Assembly (NCBI RefSeq): GCF_001639745.1
Contig: NZ_LTAX01000001.1
Coordinates: forward strand, 248,001 to 312,000
DNA from: Marinomonas gallaica
GTDB lineage: Bacteria > Pseudomonadota > Gammaproteobacteria > Pseudomonadales > Marinomonadaceae
Reading direction: 5' to 3'
Length of the DNA stretch: 64,000 bases
In this document: piece after piece, positions 18,034-26,473 of the stretch
Layout: every line of letters starts with the position of its first letter
Position numbering within the stretch: position 1 is the first letter of the stretch
The notes under the pieces: generated by a model
The model's input: the letters and a program-made list of their open reading frames with translations, nothing else
The model's database searches: none
What the model was told of the DNA's origin: nothing
Translations under genes and position numbers: made by a program

Positions 18034-18882
18034 ATGATATATATCAGACCGAAAGTTTTAATTAAGTCAGCACTTTTAGTCACTATAGGACTAATCGTTG
18101 CCACTCAAACCTATGCCAGTTTACTCATATCACCTGTTCGAAGTGTATTAAGTGAACGAGATCGCACTCAAGTAATTACTTTAATTAACACTGGAAATGA
18201 AACACGAAGCTACCGAGTTGAATGGCGACAATTGATAGCTGTCCCAGAAGGTGGCTATCGGGAATACACTGAGGAGGAAAAAAAGCGTATTGCAGGGCTT
18301 GAGAAAATAGTTCGCGTGACCCCGAAGCAAGTAAGTTTACAACCGGGACAACGACAGTCTGTGAAAGTCCTACTTAGAAAGCCAGAAAGTTTGGCTGAAG
18401 GTGAATATCGCTCGCACCTAAGTTTTGTTGCACTTCCACTTAATTCAGCTCAAGAAAACAACCAAAGTGAAACATCACTTAAATTGCAGCTGCTGATGAG
18501 CTACTCCATGCCCGTCATTTACCGTGTTGGCTCCGTTTTCGTGAACCCACAAATCACTGATATTTCTCTTGTCCATAAAAAACAAACCGGCACCACCAAT
18601 ATCAAAGTGGATCTTTTCCATGATGATTTATTCAGTACTCATGGGCGACTCATTGCTTTTTGGACCCCTAAAAATGGGCAAACCAGACAGGTGGGCCTAT
18701 TAAATGGATACAACTTTTATCCAGAAACCAAAAATGCGACGACTCAATTCCCGTGGCAAGACTTTAAGCTTGAGCCAGGAACCTTAGAAGTACGTTACGA
18801 GGGGCAAAGTGAATTTGCAGGTCTGTTATTAAGTCAAAAAATGCTGACGATTACGCAGCAGATGGTCAATTCCGTTAGGTAA
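18034..18882 (+). CDS. periplasmic PapD-like pilus/fibre assembly chaperone
   Basis: 282 residues with a signal peptide (cleavage after QTYA) and a two-domain immunoglobulin-like body. The first domain starts SLLISPVRSVLSERDRTQVITLINTGNETRSYRVEW, the strand pattern of PapD-type chaperones, and holds VTPKQVSLQPGQRQSVKVLLRKP and EYRSHLSFVALP. These chaperones cap subunits by donor-strand complementation. It is divergent from classical FimC/PapD and longer at the N-terminal loop. It sits between DUF4402 subunits and the usher, 5 bp before the latter. Confidence 0.82.
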   Translation: MIYIRPKVLIKSALLVTIGLIVATQTYASLLISPVRSVLSERDRTQVITLINTGNETRSYRVEWRQLIAVPEGGYREYTEEEKKRIAGLEKIVRVTPKQVSLQPGQRQSVKVLLRKPESLAEGEYRSHLSFVALPLNSAQENNQSETSLKLQLLMSYSMPVIYRVGSVFVNPQITDISLVHKKQTGTTNIKVDLFHDDLFSTHGRLIAFWTPKNGQTRQVGLLNGYNFYPETKNATTQFPWQDFKLEPGTLEVRYEGQSEFAGLLLSQKMLTITQQMVNSVR

Positions 18883-18887
18883 TTATT

Positions 18888-21863
18888 ATGCGCAGTCTTT
18901 GCTTCGTTTTACTTGCATCTTTGGCTGCGCAGCCTTTATACGCGAATGATGCCTTCGAGCGCTTAAAGGCCAAATATAAAGCCTTACAAGACGGCGAAAC
19001 AGCGTTACCCAGTTTGACTGATACCGTCATCACAGAGCCTCTGACTACAGACAGCATTACACAAGTCATGCGCCCTGAGGACTTATCCGGCACCATCCCT
19101 GCGGGCGAGGAACTGATTTTAGGTGTACAGCTCGGCAAGTTGGTTCTAGGACAGGTCTTTGGCTTTAAAACCGAAAGTGGCGCTAAACTGAGCTTATTCG
19201 ATATGACACAGGCCTTTGATTTCGCTATCGAAACAGACTTTGACAACGAATCCGCATCAGGTTGGATTCGTAACCCTGCGAATACGTTTAAGCTTTCTCA
19301 TCTTGAAAACGGTAACTGGTCAGTTATCGAGAATGGACGAGCCTCTACTCTTCATGCTCAACAAGTCAGTTTAGAAGACGATTTCTATATTGAACTCGGC
19401 CTTTACGAGCAATGGTTTGATGTGAGTTTTGATGCCGATTACGGTACGTTGACCCTTAAAACTCAGAGTAACCGCCCGCTTCCTATCGAAGAAAAGCTGG
19501 CCCGTGAGCAGCGCGCTAAAGATTCGTACCGCACACGAAATGAAGCCCGTGCTCCTCTACAAAAGCACGATTACCAGCCAATTTCTAAGCCATTATTGGA
19601 TGTTCAGGCATCGGTTAATGCCAGTGAGCACAGCGATACCAGTCATAATATTTCGATACTGGGCTCCAACGATGTGGCGTATTTTAATACGCAATACTAC
19701 GTTGCCATAAATGATGATAACGAGATTAACTCAGCACGATTATCTGGCCGCCGCTACTCTAATGACGCCGACCTATTGGGGTTTCTAAACGCCACCACAA
19801 TTGAGTTCGGTGATATCAGAAGCACGCAAATCAACCCTCTTCAGAAAAGTAACACCTACCTTGGTGCTCGTTTTAGCAACACCCCACTCTCCTACAATGG
19901 CGGTAACAGCATTAACTTGATTGGAAATATTCAAGCGGGCTGGGATGTGGAGGTATATCGGAATCAACTGCTACTAACCAGCCAGTTTAATGTCACCGAC
20001 GGCCAATATGAATTTCAAGATTTACCCTTGGTGTTTGGCTACAACGAAATAGAGTTAGTGTTTTATGGCCCTCAGGGCCAAGTAAATCGGGAGAATCGCA
20101 GTTACTACGTCAGTTCAACTGGCCAATCTGCCGGAGAATTTGTTTACGACATTTCGTTTGTAGACGAAGGTGAACGCTTATTTGATCAAAACACTCTCAA
20201 CGATAACGACAAACATGGTTTCAGCACATTGATCCGTGCGGATTATGGCGTGACAGATTGGTGGTCTCTAAGCATTGGCTCGCAGATACATCATGAACAA
20301 GGCTTTGAACAATATGACCAGCAATCCTTTGGCAGCGAAATTTCTCTGTTTGGTGAAGCGTTATTGTCTATTGATTCTCTTGAGCAAGATAACGGTGATT
20401 ATGAGCACCGCTATCAAGTTGACACCAGCGTATGGGATCAATCACTCAGTTTTATTCATAGAGAAAACCAACGCACTAATAGAGACGACGGTGACATCAA
20501 TTCCTTTGAGTCGCAAGAGTTGAGACTTTCAGGCGCCATCCCAAGCTTGAAACTGTCTTACCAACAATCCATCGAGCAAATTACGCCAGACAATGAAGAA
20601 GAATACTTACGGCTCACAAACCAAATCGGTACCAGCATTGGTAGCAGTTACTTTTCTAACCGTTTGACATGGACGGATCGTGACGATGGCGAAACAACTG
20701 GTGACTGGCAAGTCCAGCGCTATTTAAACGATTTTTTTTGGCGTTTAGGCAACGATTACACCATTTCACCAGATTTTGATATTCAGTCATTTTTCACTGA
20801 GATCAGTGGTGATATGAGCGCCAACACCAGTGGCCGCGTAAGATGGATTTATGATTTAGAGAATGATGCCAGCGAAACGACACTGATTGCTAGCTGGCAA
20901 CCAAATGAATTCAGTCTTACTTCCAACTTTTCTTATAACGATCGGACTGGTTGGCGCGCCTCTCTACTAGGGCGTGTCGGCATTGGCCTGACCCAAAACA
21001 ACAGCACCTTTTTCACGCGAATGCCTGTCTCTTCCCAAGGCACACTGTCTACACGAGTCTTTTTAGACAACAACCGTAATGGTCGTTTTGATTTAGGCGA
21101 TCGTCCTCTGCAAAATGTCGAGGTTGAAACCCTACAGAGCTATCGCAAAGCCACCACCAACTCACAAGGGATAGCAGTGCTAACGGCCTTGCCAAGCTAT
21201 CAACAAACCGATATCGATATCGATTTGAGACAACTGGACGATCCCTATTTAATTCGTGCAGATCAAGGGGTTTCCATTGCGCCACGCCCAGGCTCTGTGC
21301 AAACCCTAGACATTCCAGTAGTGCCCTCCTTGGAGATTGAAGGCTATGTCAAAGAGCTCCAACAGAACGGCAATTTAGCTAACAAAGCCCGCGTCCCTGT
21401 ATTGCTAAAAGACGCCTCTGGCACTGTTATCAAAGAAGTCACCAGTGAATTTGATGGCTACTTCTTAATCACTGAGATCGTACCAAAAGCCTACACATTA
21501 GAGATTGATCCGGTTTACCTACGCAATTTCAAATTCCAACAGGGGACTCAAATCCCGCTTACTGGTGCTGAGTCCGGAATATTGGAAGAGCAGAATCTGA
21601 TTTTACGCAAGTCATTCGAAGTACACGGCTACAGCGCACAACTGGCGTCCTTCAGCCGCCTTGAATCTTTGCGTGGTTACTGGCGCATACTGACTAAACG
21701 CTTGCCTGAAATCACTCAATATCGTTATTTTTATAACCAAACGGCGGCAGGCTATCAGCTGTATGTAGGATTTTCAGAAGACAATCAAGAAGCCAACAGC
21801 CTATGTACTCTATTGACAGAGAATGGTGTAGATTGTGCGGTCACAGGCATCACTCGCCGCTAA
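18888..21863 (+). CDS. non-canonical outer-membrane usher-like protein with C-terminal SPOR-like domain
   Basis: 991 residues with a signal peptide (MRSLCFVLLASLAAQPLYA). Residues ~70-200 look like a periplasmic N-terminal domain. A middle region of ~450 residues is rich in amphipathic strands (AEFVYDISFVDEGERLF, GFSTLIRADYGVTDWWSLSIGSQ), as in a usher barrel. Then comes a regulatory-like fold with an acidic loop (VFLDNNRNGRFDLGDRPLQN) and a second beta domain (VPVLLKDASGTVIKEVTS). The last ~75 residues (VHGYSAQLASFSRLESLRGYW ... YQLYVGFSEDNQEAN) match the SPOR pattern. Context with chaperone and DUF4402 genes supports an usher role; classical PapC middle-domain motifs are not obvious. Confidence 0.7.
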   Translation: MRSLCFVLLASLAAQPLYANDAFERLKAKYKALQDGETALPSLTDTVITEPLTTDSITQVMRPEDLSGTIPAGEELILGVQLGKLVLGQVFGFKTESGAKLSLFDMTQAFDFAIETDFDNESASGWIRNPANTFKLSHLENGNWSVIENGRASTLHAQQVSLEDDFYIELGLYEQWFDVSFDADYGTLTLKTQSNRPLPIEEKLAREQRAKDSYRTRNEARAPLQKHDYQPISKPLLDVQASVNASEHSDTSHNISILGSNDVAYFNTQYYVAINDDNEINSARLSGRRYSNDADLLGFLNATTIEFGDIRSTQINPLQKSNTYLGARFSNTPLSYNGGNSINLIGNIQAGWDVEVYRNQLLLTSQFNVTDGQYEFQDLPLVFGYNEIELVFYGPQGQVNRENRSYYVSSTGQSAGEFVYDISFVDEGERLFDQNTLNDNDKHGFSTLIRADYGVTDWWSLSIGSQIHHEQGFEQYDQQSFGSEISLFGEALLSIDSLEQDNGDYEHRYQVDTSVWDQSLSFIHRENQRTNRDDGDINSFESQELRLSGAIPSLKLSYQQSIEQITPDNEEEYLRLTNQIGTSIGSSYFSNRLTWTDRDDGETTGDWQVQRYLNDFFWRLGNDYTISPDFDIQSFFTEISGDMSANTSGRVRWIYDLENDASETTLIASWQPNEFSLTSNFSYNDRTGWRASLLGRVGIGLTQNNSTFFTRMPVSSQGTLSTRVFLDNNRNGRFDLGDRPLQNVEVETLQSYRKATTNSQGIAVLTALPSYQQTDIDIDLRQLDDPYLIRADQGVSIAPRPGSVQTLDIPVVPSLEIEGYVKELQQNGNLANKARVPVLLKDASGTVIKEVTSEFDGYFLITEIVPKAYTLEIDPVYLRNFKFQQGTQIPLTGAESGILEEQNLILRKSFEVHGYSAQLASFSRLESLRGYWRILTKRLPEITQYRYFYNQTAAGYQLYVGFSEDNQEANSLCTLLTENGVDCAVTGITRR

Positions 21864-21878
21864 CTTTCAGCTAGCGGC
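21856..21878 (+). terminator. hairpin at the end of the usher gene, possible terminator
   Basis: GCCGCTA / TAGCGGC, 7-bp stem with 9-base loop, embracing the usher stop codon. It lies between convergent genes but only a weak, interrupted T stretch follows (TTCCATTTT). Confidence 0.4.
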
Positions 21879-21887
21879 ACTTCCATT

Positions 21888-22607
21888 TTACAACGACAAG
21901 AACGGCTCACCTTTATAACGCGTAACCAGACAGTCCTGTTGCATTTGCTTCAGCATGTTACAAAAGTCGACACTGTAGGCTTTCTTAAGAAATGGTCCAA
22001 CAATAAGCTGATGGTAAGTTTTACCATCAATTTTATGCTGATTAATCAATGGTGCAGTATCAGCAAACTCTTCAGCGTATTTCTGCGTAATCGAACGCCA
22101 GCCTTGAATGGCTTGTTTCTCGGATGCGTACGCCGCTAACTGTACGCCGTAGTATGGCACATCCGATTTCGTTTCGGAGCCATCATAAAACTCCGCTGTC
22201 ACGGCATTACTAGGTGGGGCTTGACGAAACGGTTTCTCATTGCGACTGGAAGTAGAAGCGTTTACCAAAGCCTCTTCTTTGGGAGCATTAATATCCGCTA
22301 AAGCAGCGGAAGGCATCACGGGGGCTTGATTCGCTTGTTGAGCAGCTTCTGCTTTCGGGGCCAGTTCTTGTGTTAGACTTTCACTGGATTCAGGAACGGT
22401 ATCTAACGTTTCCACCAACAGTTTCAAATCTGATTCCAAAGCAAGCACTCGCTGCAGCTGAGGCTTCATGTCTTGCCACTCTTGCTGCTGTTTCTGAAGT
22501 GCTTCTTGTAATTCTACATTTGACATGGTGCCAGTTTTTTCAGGTGTCAGTGTACACCCTGCCAACCACACGGCCCCTGTGCATATCACTAATAACTTCA
22601 GTCTCAT
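21888..22607 (-). CDS. SPOR-domain lipoprotein
   Basis: About 239 residues from ATG 22607, chosen because GGAGGG lies just upstream and the product then begins with a lipoprotein signal MRLKLLVICTGAVWLAGC (lipobox LAGC). A glutamine-rich probable coiled coil (~residues 30-75) and an Ala/Pro linker lead to a C-terminal SPOR domain (YYGVQLAAYASEKQAIQGW ... YHQLIVGPFLKKAYSVDFC). SPOR domains bind denuded peptidoglycan glycans at division sites. It converges on the usher gene, whose own C-terminus is also SPOR-like. Confidence 0.85.
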   Translation of the reverse strand: MRLKLLVICTGAVWLAGCTLTPEKTGTMSNVELQEALQKQQQEWQDMKPQLQRVLALESDLKLLVETLDTVPESSESLTQELAPKAEAAQQANQAPVMPSAALADINAPKEEALVNASTSSRNEKPFRQAPPSNAVTAEFYDGSETKSDVPYYGVQLAAYASEKQAIQGWRSITQKYAEEFADTAPLINQHKIDGKTYHQLIVGPFLKKAYSVDFCNMLKQMQQDCLVTRYKGEPFLSL

Positions 22608-22632
22608 AATTCCCTCCATCACTCGAGACATC

Positions 22633-23085
22633 TTACGATAACACTAGGGCGTTTGTCCCCCAAATAAGTGCACCATAACGCATGCTTTTTCCAACAACGA
22701 TCCAAATAAGACTTTTAAACCAATGCAATTTAGCGACACCAGCAGCCAAACATAAGCCATCACCTATGAGCGGCATCCAGCTTAACAGCAAAATCGGCTG
22801 TCCATATCGATGAAATATTTTCTGCACTTGCGCCAAACGTGACGCTGAAACAGGAAACCAACGACGATCTTGAAAATGAAGCAAATAGGAGCCCAGCCAC
22901 CAGTTCGTCATTCCACCCAAGGTGTTGCCTAGCGTCGCAGAACACCATGCATGCCAAGCAAACTCCGGATGCTGATTAACCACACCTAACAACAATAATT
23001 CTGAACCCAGAGGCAATAAGGTTGCAGCCAGAAACGACACAAAAAATAAGCTGAGTAGTTCTGGCACAATATCAGTGAAAATCAC
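22633..23085 (-). CDS. yqaA: YqaA-family inner-membrane protein (VTT/DedA-related)
   Basis: 150 residues, four to five hydrophobic segments. The AATLLPLGSELLLLGVV opening, ATLGNTLGGMTNWWLGSYL and the late MPLIGDGLCLAAGVAKLHW are characteristic of YqaA, a short relative of DedA/SNARE-associated proteins. Function is unknown, though DedA relatives are now linked to lipid-carrier flipping. Its stop is 25 bp from the start of the SPOR lipoprotein gene on the same strand, so the pair may be an operon. Confidence 0.85.
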   Translation of the reverse strand: MIFTDIVPELLSLFFVSFLAATLLPLGSELLLLGVVNQHPEFAWHAWCSATLGNTLGGMTNWWLGSYLLHFQDRRWFPVSASRLAQVQKIFHRYGQPILLLSWMPLIGDGLCLAAGVAKLHWFKSLIWIVVGKSMRYGALIWGTNALVLS

Positions 23086-23216
23086 AGTAATTGGATTATC
23101 CTTACGTTAAAGCTGTCATACTCATCGCAACATTAAGAAACGCAGCAGATATCGTCATTATGCTACGAAACATGGTACTAATGAATTCAGCACACATTAA
23201 ATCTTCATATTCTTAC

Positions 23217-23244
23217 GACAGAATACTAAACATTCGTATCTGTC
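23217..23244. promoter_or_regulatory. inverted repeat in the glycogen-operon leader, possible operator
   Basis: GACAGAATAC and GTATCTGTC form arms matching except for one extra A, with a 9-base spacer, 75 bp before the PhK-like gene. It could be an operator or an mRNA hairpin; I recognise no known regulator consensus. Confidence 0.4.
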
Positions 23245-23259
23245 TTAAGGTTTTACCTA

Positions 23260-23271
23260 TTAAGGCCTTAA
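23260..23271. promoter_or_regulatory. 12-bp perfect palindrome TTAAGGCCTTAA before the PhK-like gene
   Basis: A perfect palindrome 48 bp upstream of the start codon, just 3' of the larger inverted repeat. The two together may form a control region for the glycogen genes; a chance palindrome is also possible. Confidence 0.3.
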
Positions 23272-23319
23272 ACTTGCATAGGCCAATACACGCTCACACT
23301 TTGAAAGGGATCTTTTTAT

Positions 23320-26300
23320 ATGTCGATTGATATTGCATCTGAGCTCGACTCCCTCTACCAGCACATTGATAAAGTTATATTGTCACGCCAACACCCCGTG
23401 ACAGGACTGTTTCCGGCTAGCACCAGCATTAATAATCATGGTGATTATACTGACGCATGGGTACGCGACAACGTCTACTCTATTCAAGCTGTCTGGGCGT
23501 TATCGTTAGCGTATAAACGAGCGTCCAACCCAGATAACAGAGCTCATGAACTGGAGTATGCGTGCATCAAAATGATGCGCGGCTTACTGTTTGCTATGAT
23601 GCGTCAATCTCATAAGGTAGAAGTATTCAAAGATACACTCGATCCGAAAGATTCATTACACGCAAAATACGACACTAAAACCGGTTTGGAAGTGGTCGCG
23701 GACGATGCATGGGGGCACTTACAAATCGATGCCACCAGCCTATATTTGCTGACGCTGGCACAAATGATTAAGTCAGGCAGCAGTCTAATTTATTCTCGAG
23801 ACGAGTTTAATTTTATTCAGAATTTGATCTATTACATTTCTCGAACCTACCGTACACCCGACTTTGGTATCTGGGAGCGTGGCAATAAGGTCAATAACGG
23901 AAAAGCTGAAATTAACGCCAGTTCGGTAGGCATGGCGAAAGCAGCTCTTGAAGGTCTGGATGGCTTAAATCTTTTTGGTGAACAGGGTCCAGAATGGGCT
24001 GTTGTACACTCCTTTGCGGATGCTGTCGCGCGCGCTGAATCAGTCCTAGAATCCTTGCTTCCTAAAGAGTCTCGCTCTAAAGAAGTGGATGGTGCATTAC
24101 TTAGTATCCTTGGCTTCCCCGCTTTTGCCGTTAACGACGAAAAACTTAAACGCAAAACTCGTCAAGAGATTATCGATAAACTAGGCGGTAATTACGGCTG
24201 CAAACGTTTCTTACTAGACGGGCACCAAACGGTTATTGAAGATCATAACCGCATCTATTATGAATACGATGAGCTTATTAACTTTGAACACATTGAGTCT
24301 GAGTGGCCATTGTTTTTCACTTATCTGTACATTGACCGTCTCTTTGCTCGAGATTGGGAAAGCGCCAATTATTATCGTTACCGACTAGAAAGTCTGATGG
24401 TCGAAAAAGATGGGGAACGCCTGCTGCCTGAACTGTATTACGTCCCTGAAGAACACATACTGGCGGAAAAAGCCAACCCAGGCTCACAACCCCGTGTGCC
24501 CAATGACAATATACCTTTAGTTTGGGCCCAGAGTTTGTATCTGGTCGGTCGCATGCTGGATGACGAATTAATTACGACAGAAGATCTGGATCCATTAGGG
24601 CTTCATCGTAAACAGCACAGTCGCCAAAACGTAAATATCTCTATGGTCGTGCTGGCCAAAAACAATAAAATCAAACAACAGCTTTTAGACGCAGGCTGTC
24701 TATGCCAAACCATCGATGAAATCGCCCCTATTCAGGCCATCAGTTCGGAGCAATTAATCGAGCTATATCAAAATGTCGGCGCCTCAAAGTCATTGGGACT
24801 AAGCGGTCGTCCGAATCGTGCGTTAGGCAGCTTGGCCATTGCGCAGCCATTTGTCATTAATAACCAACGATGTTTGTGCCTATCTTGGTTCCAAAATGAA
24901 GACCGAGATTACCGTAAAACCGATCCTGCACTATTCGAAGAGCACATTCGCAACGAATTAGCGAGTATCTCCGAATATTGGTATTACCCAGCAAATGCCG
25001 TGTTTGCGGTATTAATTGATGAAGCTGTCGCAGAAATGGGCGGCTCCGAAGAACTGTTTGAGTTCATCCGGCGCCTACAAAATCGTGAAGTAAGCGAATT
25101 TCGTATCATACCGCAGTCGGCTAAGAATGCCTTTAAATCGGGCAGTCGTCGTGTCATGAATTTTGACGTGCCATATGGCCATGAATTGGGCACGAAGCTC
25201 CCTATGTATGAAGCACCGTGGCCTCTGTCCTCAAGCACAGAGAATGAGATCCATGACTACCGAAGCTGGAGTGTAAGCAGTCTTATCCAACATCTACAAG
25301 ATACTCCAAGCCTTGAAGGCGCTACAGAAATTTTGCTGCAACTTGGACTGCGCGACGCATTACATGAGCAAGTCATCAAAGAAAACGATCAATGTATTAG
25401 TATTCGCAGTATTTTAGATTCGGTATACACTAATGCTTTGGTAAATAGAAATTGGTTTTGCGCTCGTCAACTTTACTCGCTGATGCTGAAACCGACAACG
25501 GATATGGCCACGCATGCAGCAGAAATCACTGTACGTCAGCGTGTTCTTATCATTGGTTCAAAAGCCGACCAACAAATCAGCATATCAACGCCGTTACACC
25601 AAGATGAAGTCTTTAAAGCGTTTGTTGAAAGCTCTGATTCACTGATTGCACAGGTGGTTTACCACGAACTTCTGGCCATCACCGGCACACTTATGAAAAT
25701 ACATCCTGAGTATTTTTCAGGCGTAAGAACGATACGCCTACACAATCTTAGTTTGCTGTGTGCGGATGAAATAGCCGATATTGAGGTAAATGAGCAAACG
25801 GATGTCATTGATATCTTGGCACATCAATCACCTATGACGCTTTACAGCACTTTAAAACAAGTGCTCATAGAAAAGCACAAAGAGTTTACTCACGTTGTTG
25901 CCAGCGTGGGCTATCAACGCTTAGACACAACAGACGTCAAAGCCAAAGACATTGATTGGTTTGAGTGGCGTACAGGTCAAGGGCTTATCACCAAACTCCC
26001 TGAAGCCATGTTGCTACAATTGTGGGACAGCTTGAATCAAACAGATCGTATCGTATTTGGTGATTTGCAAAGCAACACAATTCTTGACAGTAAAAGAACC
26101 CTTAACTCCATGACACCAGGCGAAGACACATTCGCCCTGCTGATCGAGTCACTCACCTCAGACATTGCTCCAAGCTGGTATAAAAGCCTGATTTTTGAAG
26201 GTCTGTATGCATTTATCCAATTCTGTGAGAAACATCCCAACGGCGAGTTTATTGAAGAAGTGAATTTACCGGTTTTAGTTTCCAAAGCCGCGATGGATCA

Positions 26301-26457
26301 TGTAAAACAGTATAAGAACGCTCACCCTGAAGTGGATAATTTTGACATGGCATTAGACGAATTTGCCCAATTAACACCAAACAGGGTAAATCACTATTTA
26401 AGCTGGGCTGTTTCAAAGCTACATAGCCAGCAACGTCACACATCTAAACATTTGTAA
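23320..26457 (+). CDS. GH15-family protein resembling phosphorylase kinase alpha/beta subunits
   Basis: 1045 residues. The first ~430 form a GH15-like (alpha/alpha)6 barrel: VTGLFPASTSINNHGDYTD, AWVRDNVYSIQAVWALSLAY, WGHLQIDATSLYLLTLAQM, TPDFGIWERGNK, NASSVGMAKAALEGL, and ESEWPLFFTYLYID. This opening and order match eukaryotic phosphorylase-kinase alpha/beta regulatory subunits and their bacterial relatives rather than secreted glucoamylases, and there is no signal peptide. The ~600-residue C-terminal part is helical with no motif I can name. AAAGGGA precedes the ATG. It is 16 bp before glgB, so a role in glycogen handling or its regulation is likely; true hydrolase activity is uncertain. Confidence 0.83.
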   Translation: MSIDIASELDSLYQHIDKVILSRQHPVTGLFPASTSINNHGDYTDAWVRDNVYSIQAVWALSLAYKRASNPDNRAHELEYACIKMMRGLLFAMMRQSHKVEVFKDTLDPKDSLHAKYDTKTGLEVVADDAWGHLQIDATSLYLLTLAQMIKSGSSLIYSRDEFNFIQNLIYYISRTYRTPDFGIWERGNKVNNGKAEINASSVGMAKAALEGLDGLNLFGEQGPEWAVVHSFADAVARAESVLESLLPKESRSKEVDGALLSILGFPAFAVNDEKLKRKTRQEIIDKLGGNYGCKRFLLDGHQTVIEDHNRIYYEYDELINFEHIESEWPLFFTYLYIDRLFARDWESANYYRYRLESLMVEKDGERLLPELYYVPEEHILAEKANPGSQPRVPNDNIPLVWAQSLYLVGRMLDDELITTEDLDPLGLHRKQHSRQNVNISMVVLAKNNKIKQQLLDAGCLCQTIDEIAPIQAISSEQLIELYQNVGASKSLGLSGRPNRALGSLAIAQPFVINNQRCLCLSWFQNEDRDYRKTDPALFEEHIRNELASISEYWYYPANAVFAVLIDEAVAEMGGSEELFEFIRRLQNREVSEFRIIPQSAKNAFKSGSRRVMNFDVPYGHELGTKLPMYEAPWPLSSSTENEIHDYRSWSVSSLIQHLQDTPSLEGATEILLQLGLRDALHEQVIKENDQCISIRSILDSVYTNALVNRNWFCARQLYSLMLKPTTDMATHAAEITVRQRVLIIGSKADQQISISTPLHQDEVFKAFVESSDSLIAQVVYHELLAITGTLMKIHPEYFSGVRTIRLHNLSLLCADEIADIEVNEQTDVIDILAHQSPMTLYSTLKQVLIEKHKEFTHVVASVGYQRLDTTDVKAKDIDWFEWRTGQGLITKLPEAMLLQLWDSLNQTDRIVFGDLQSNTILDSKRTLNSMTPGEDTFALLIESLTSDIAPSWYKSLIFEGLYAFIQFCEKHPNGEFIEEVNLPVLVSKAAMDHVKQYKNAHPEVDNFDMALDEFAQLTPNRVNHYLSWAVSKLHSQQRHTSKHL

Positions 26458-26473
26458 TAGGTTGGAGAAGTAA

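Noticed and set aside
16978-22607. Genomic island around the fibre cluster
   Set aside because: No integrase, tRNA, direct repeats or insertion sequence is seen at its borders, and base composition looks like the surroundings, so transfer cannot be supported from sequence alone.
23091-23330. 79-residue ORF in the glycogen-operon leader
   Set aside because: It begins with TTG without a ribosome site, runs through the inverted repeats and overlaps the start of the PhK-like gene; no family pattern.
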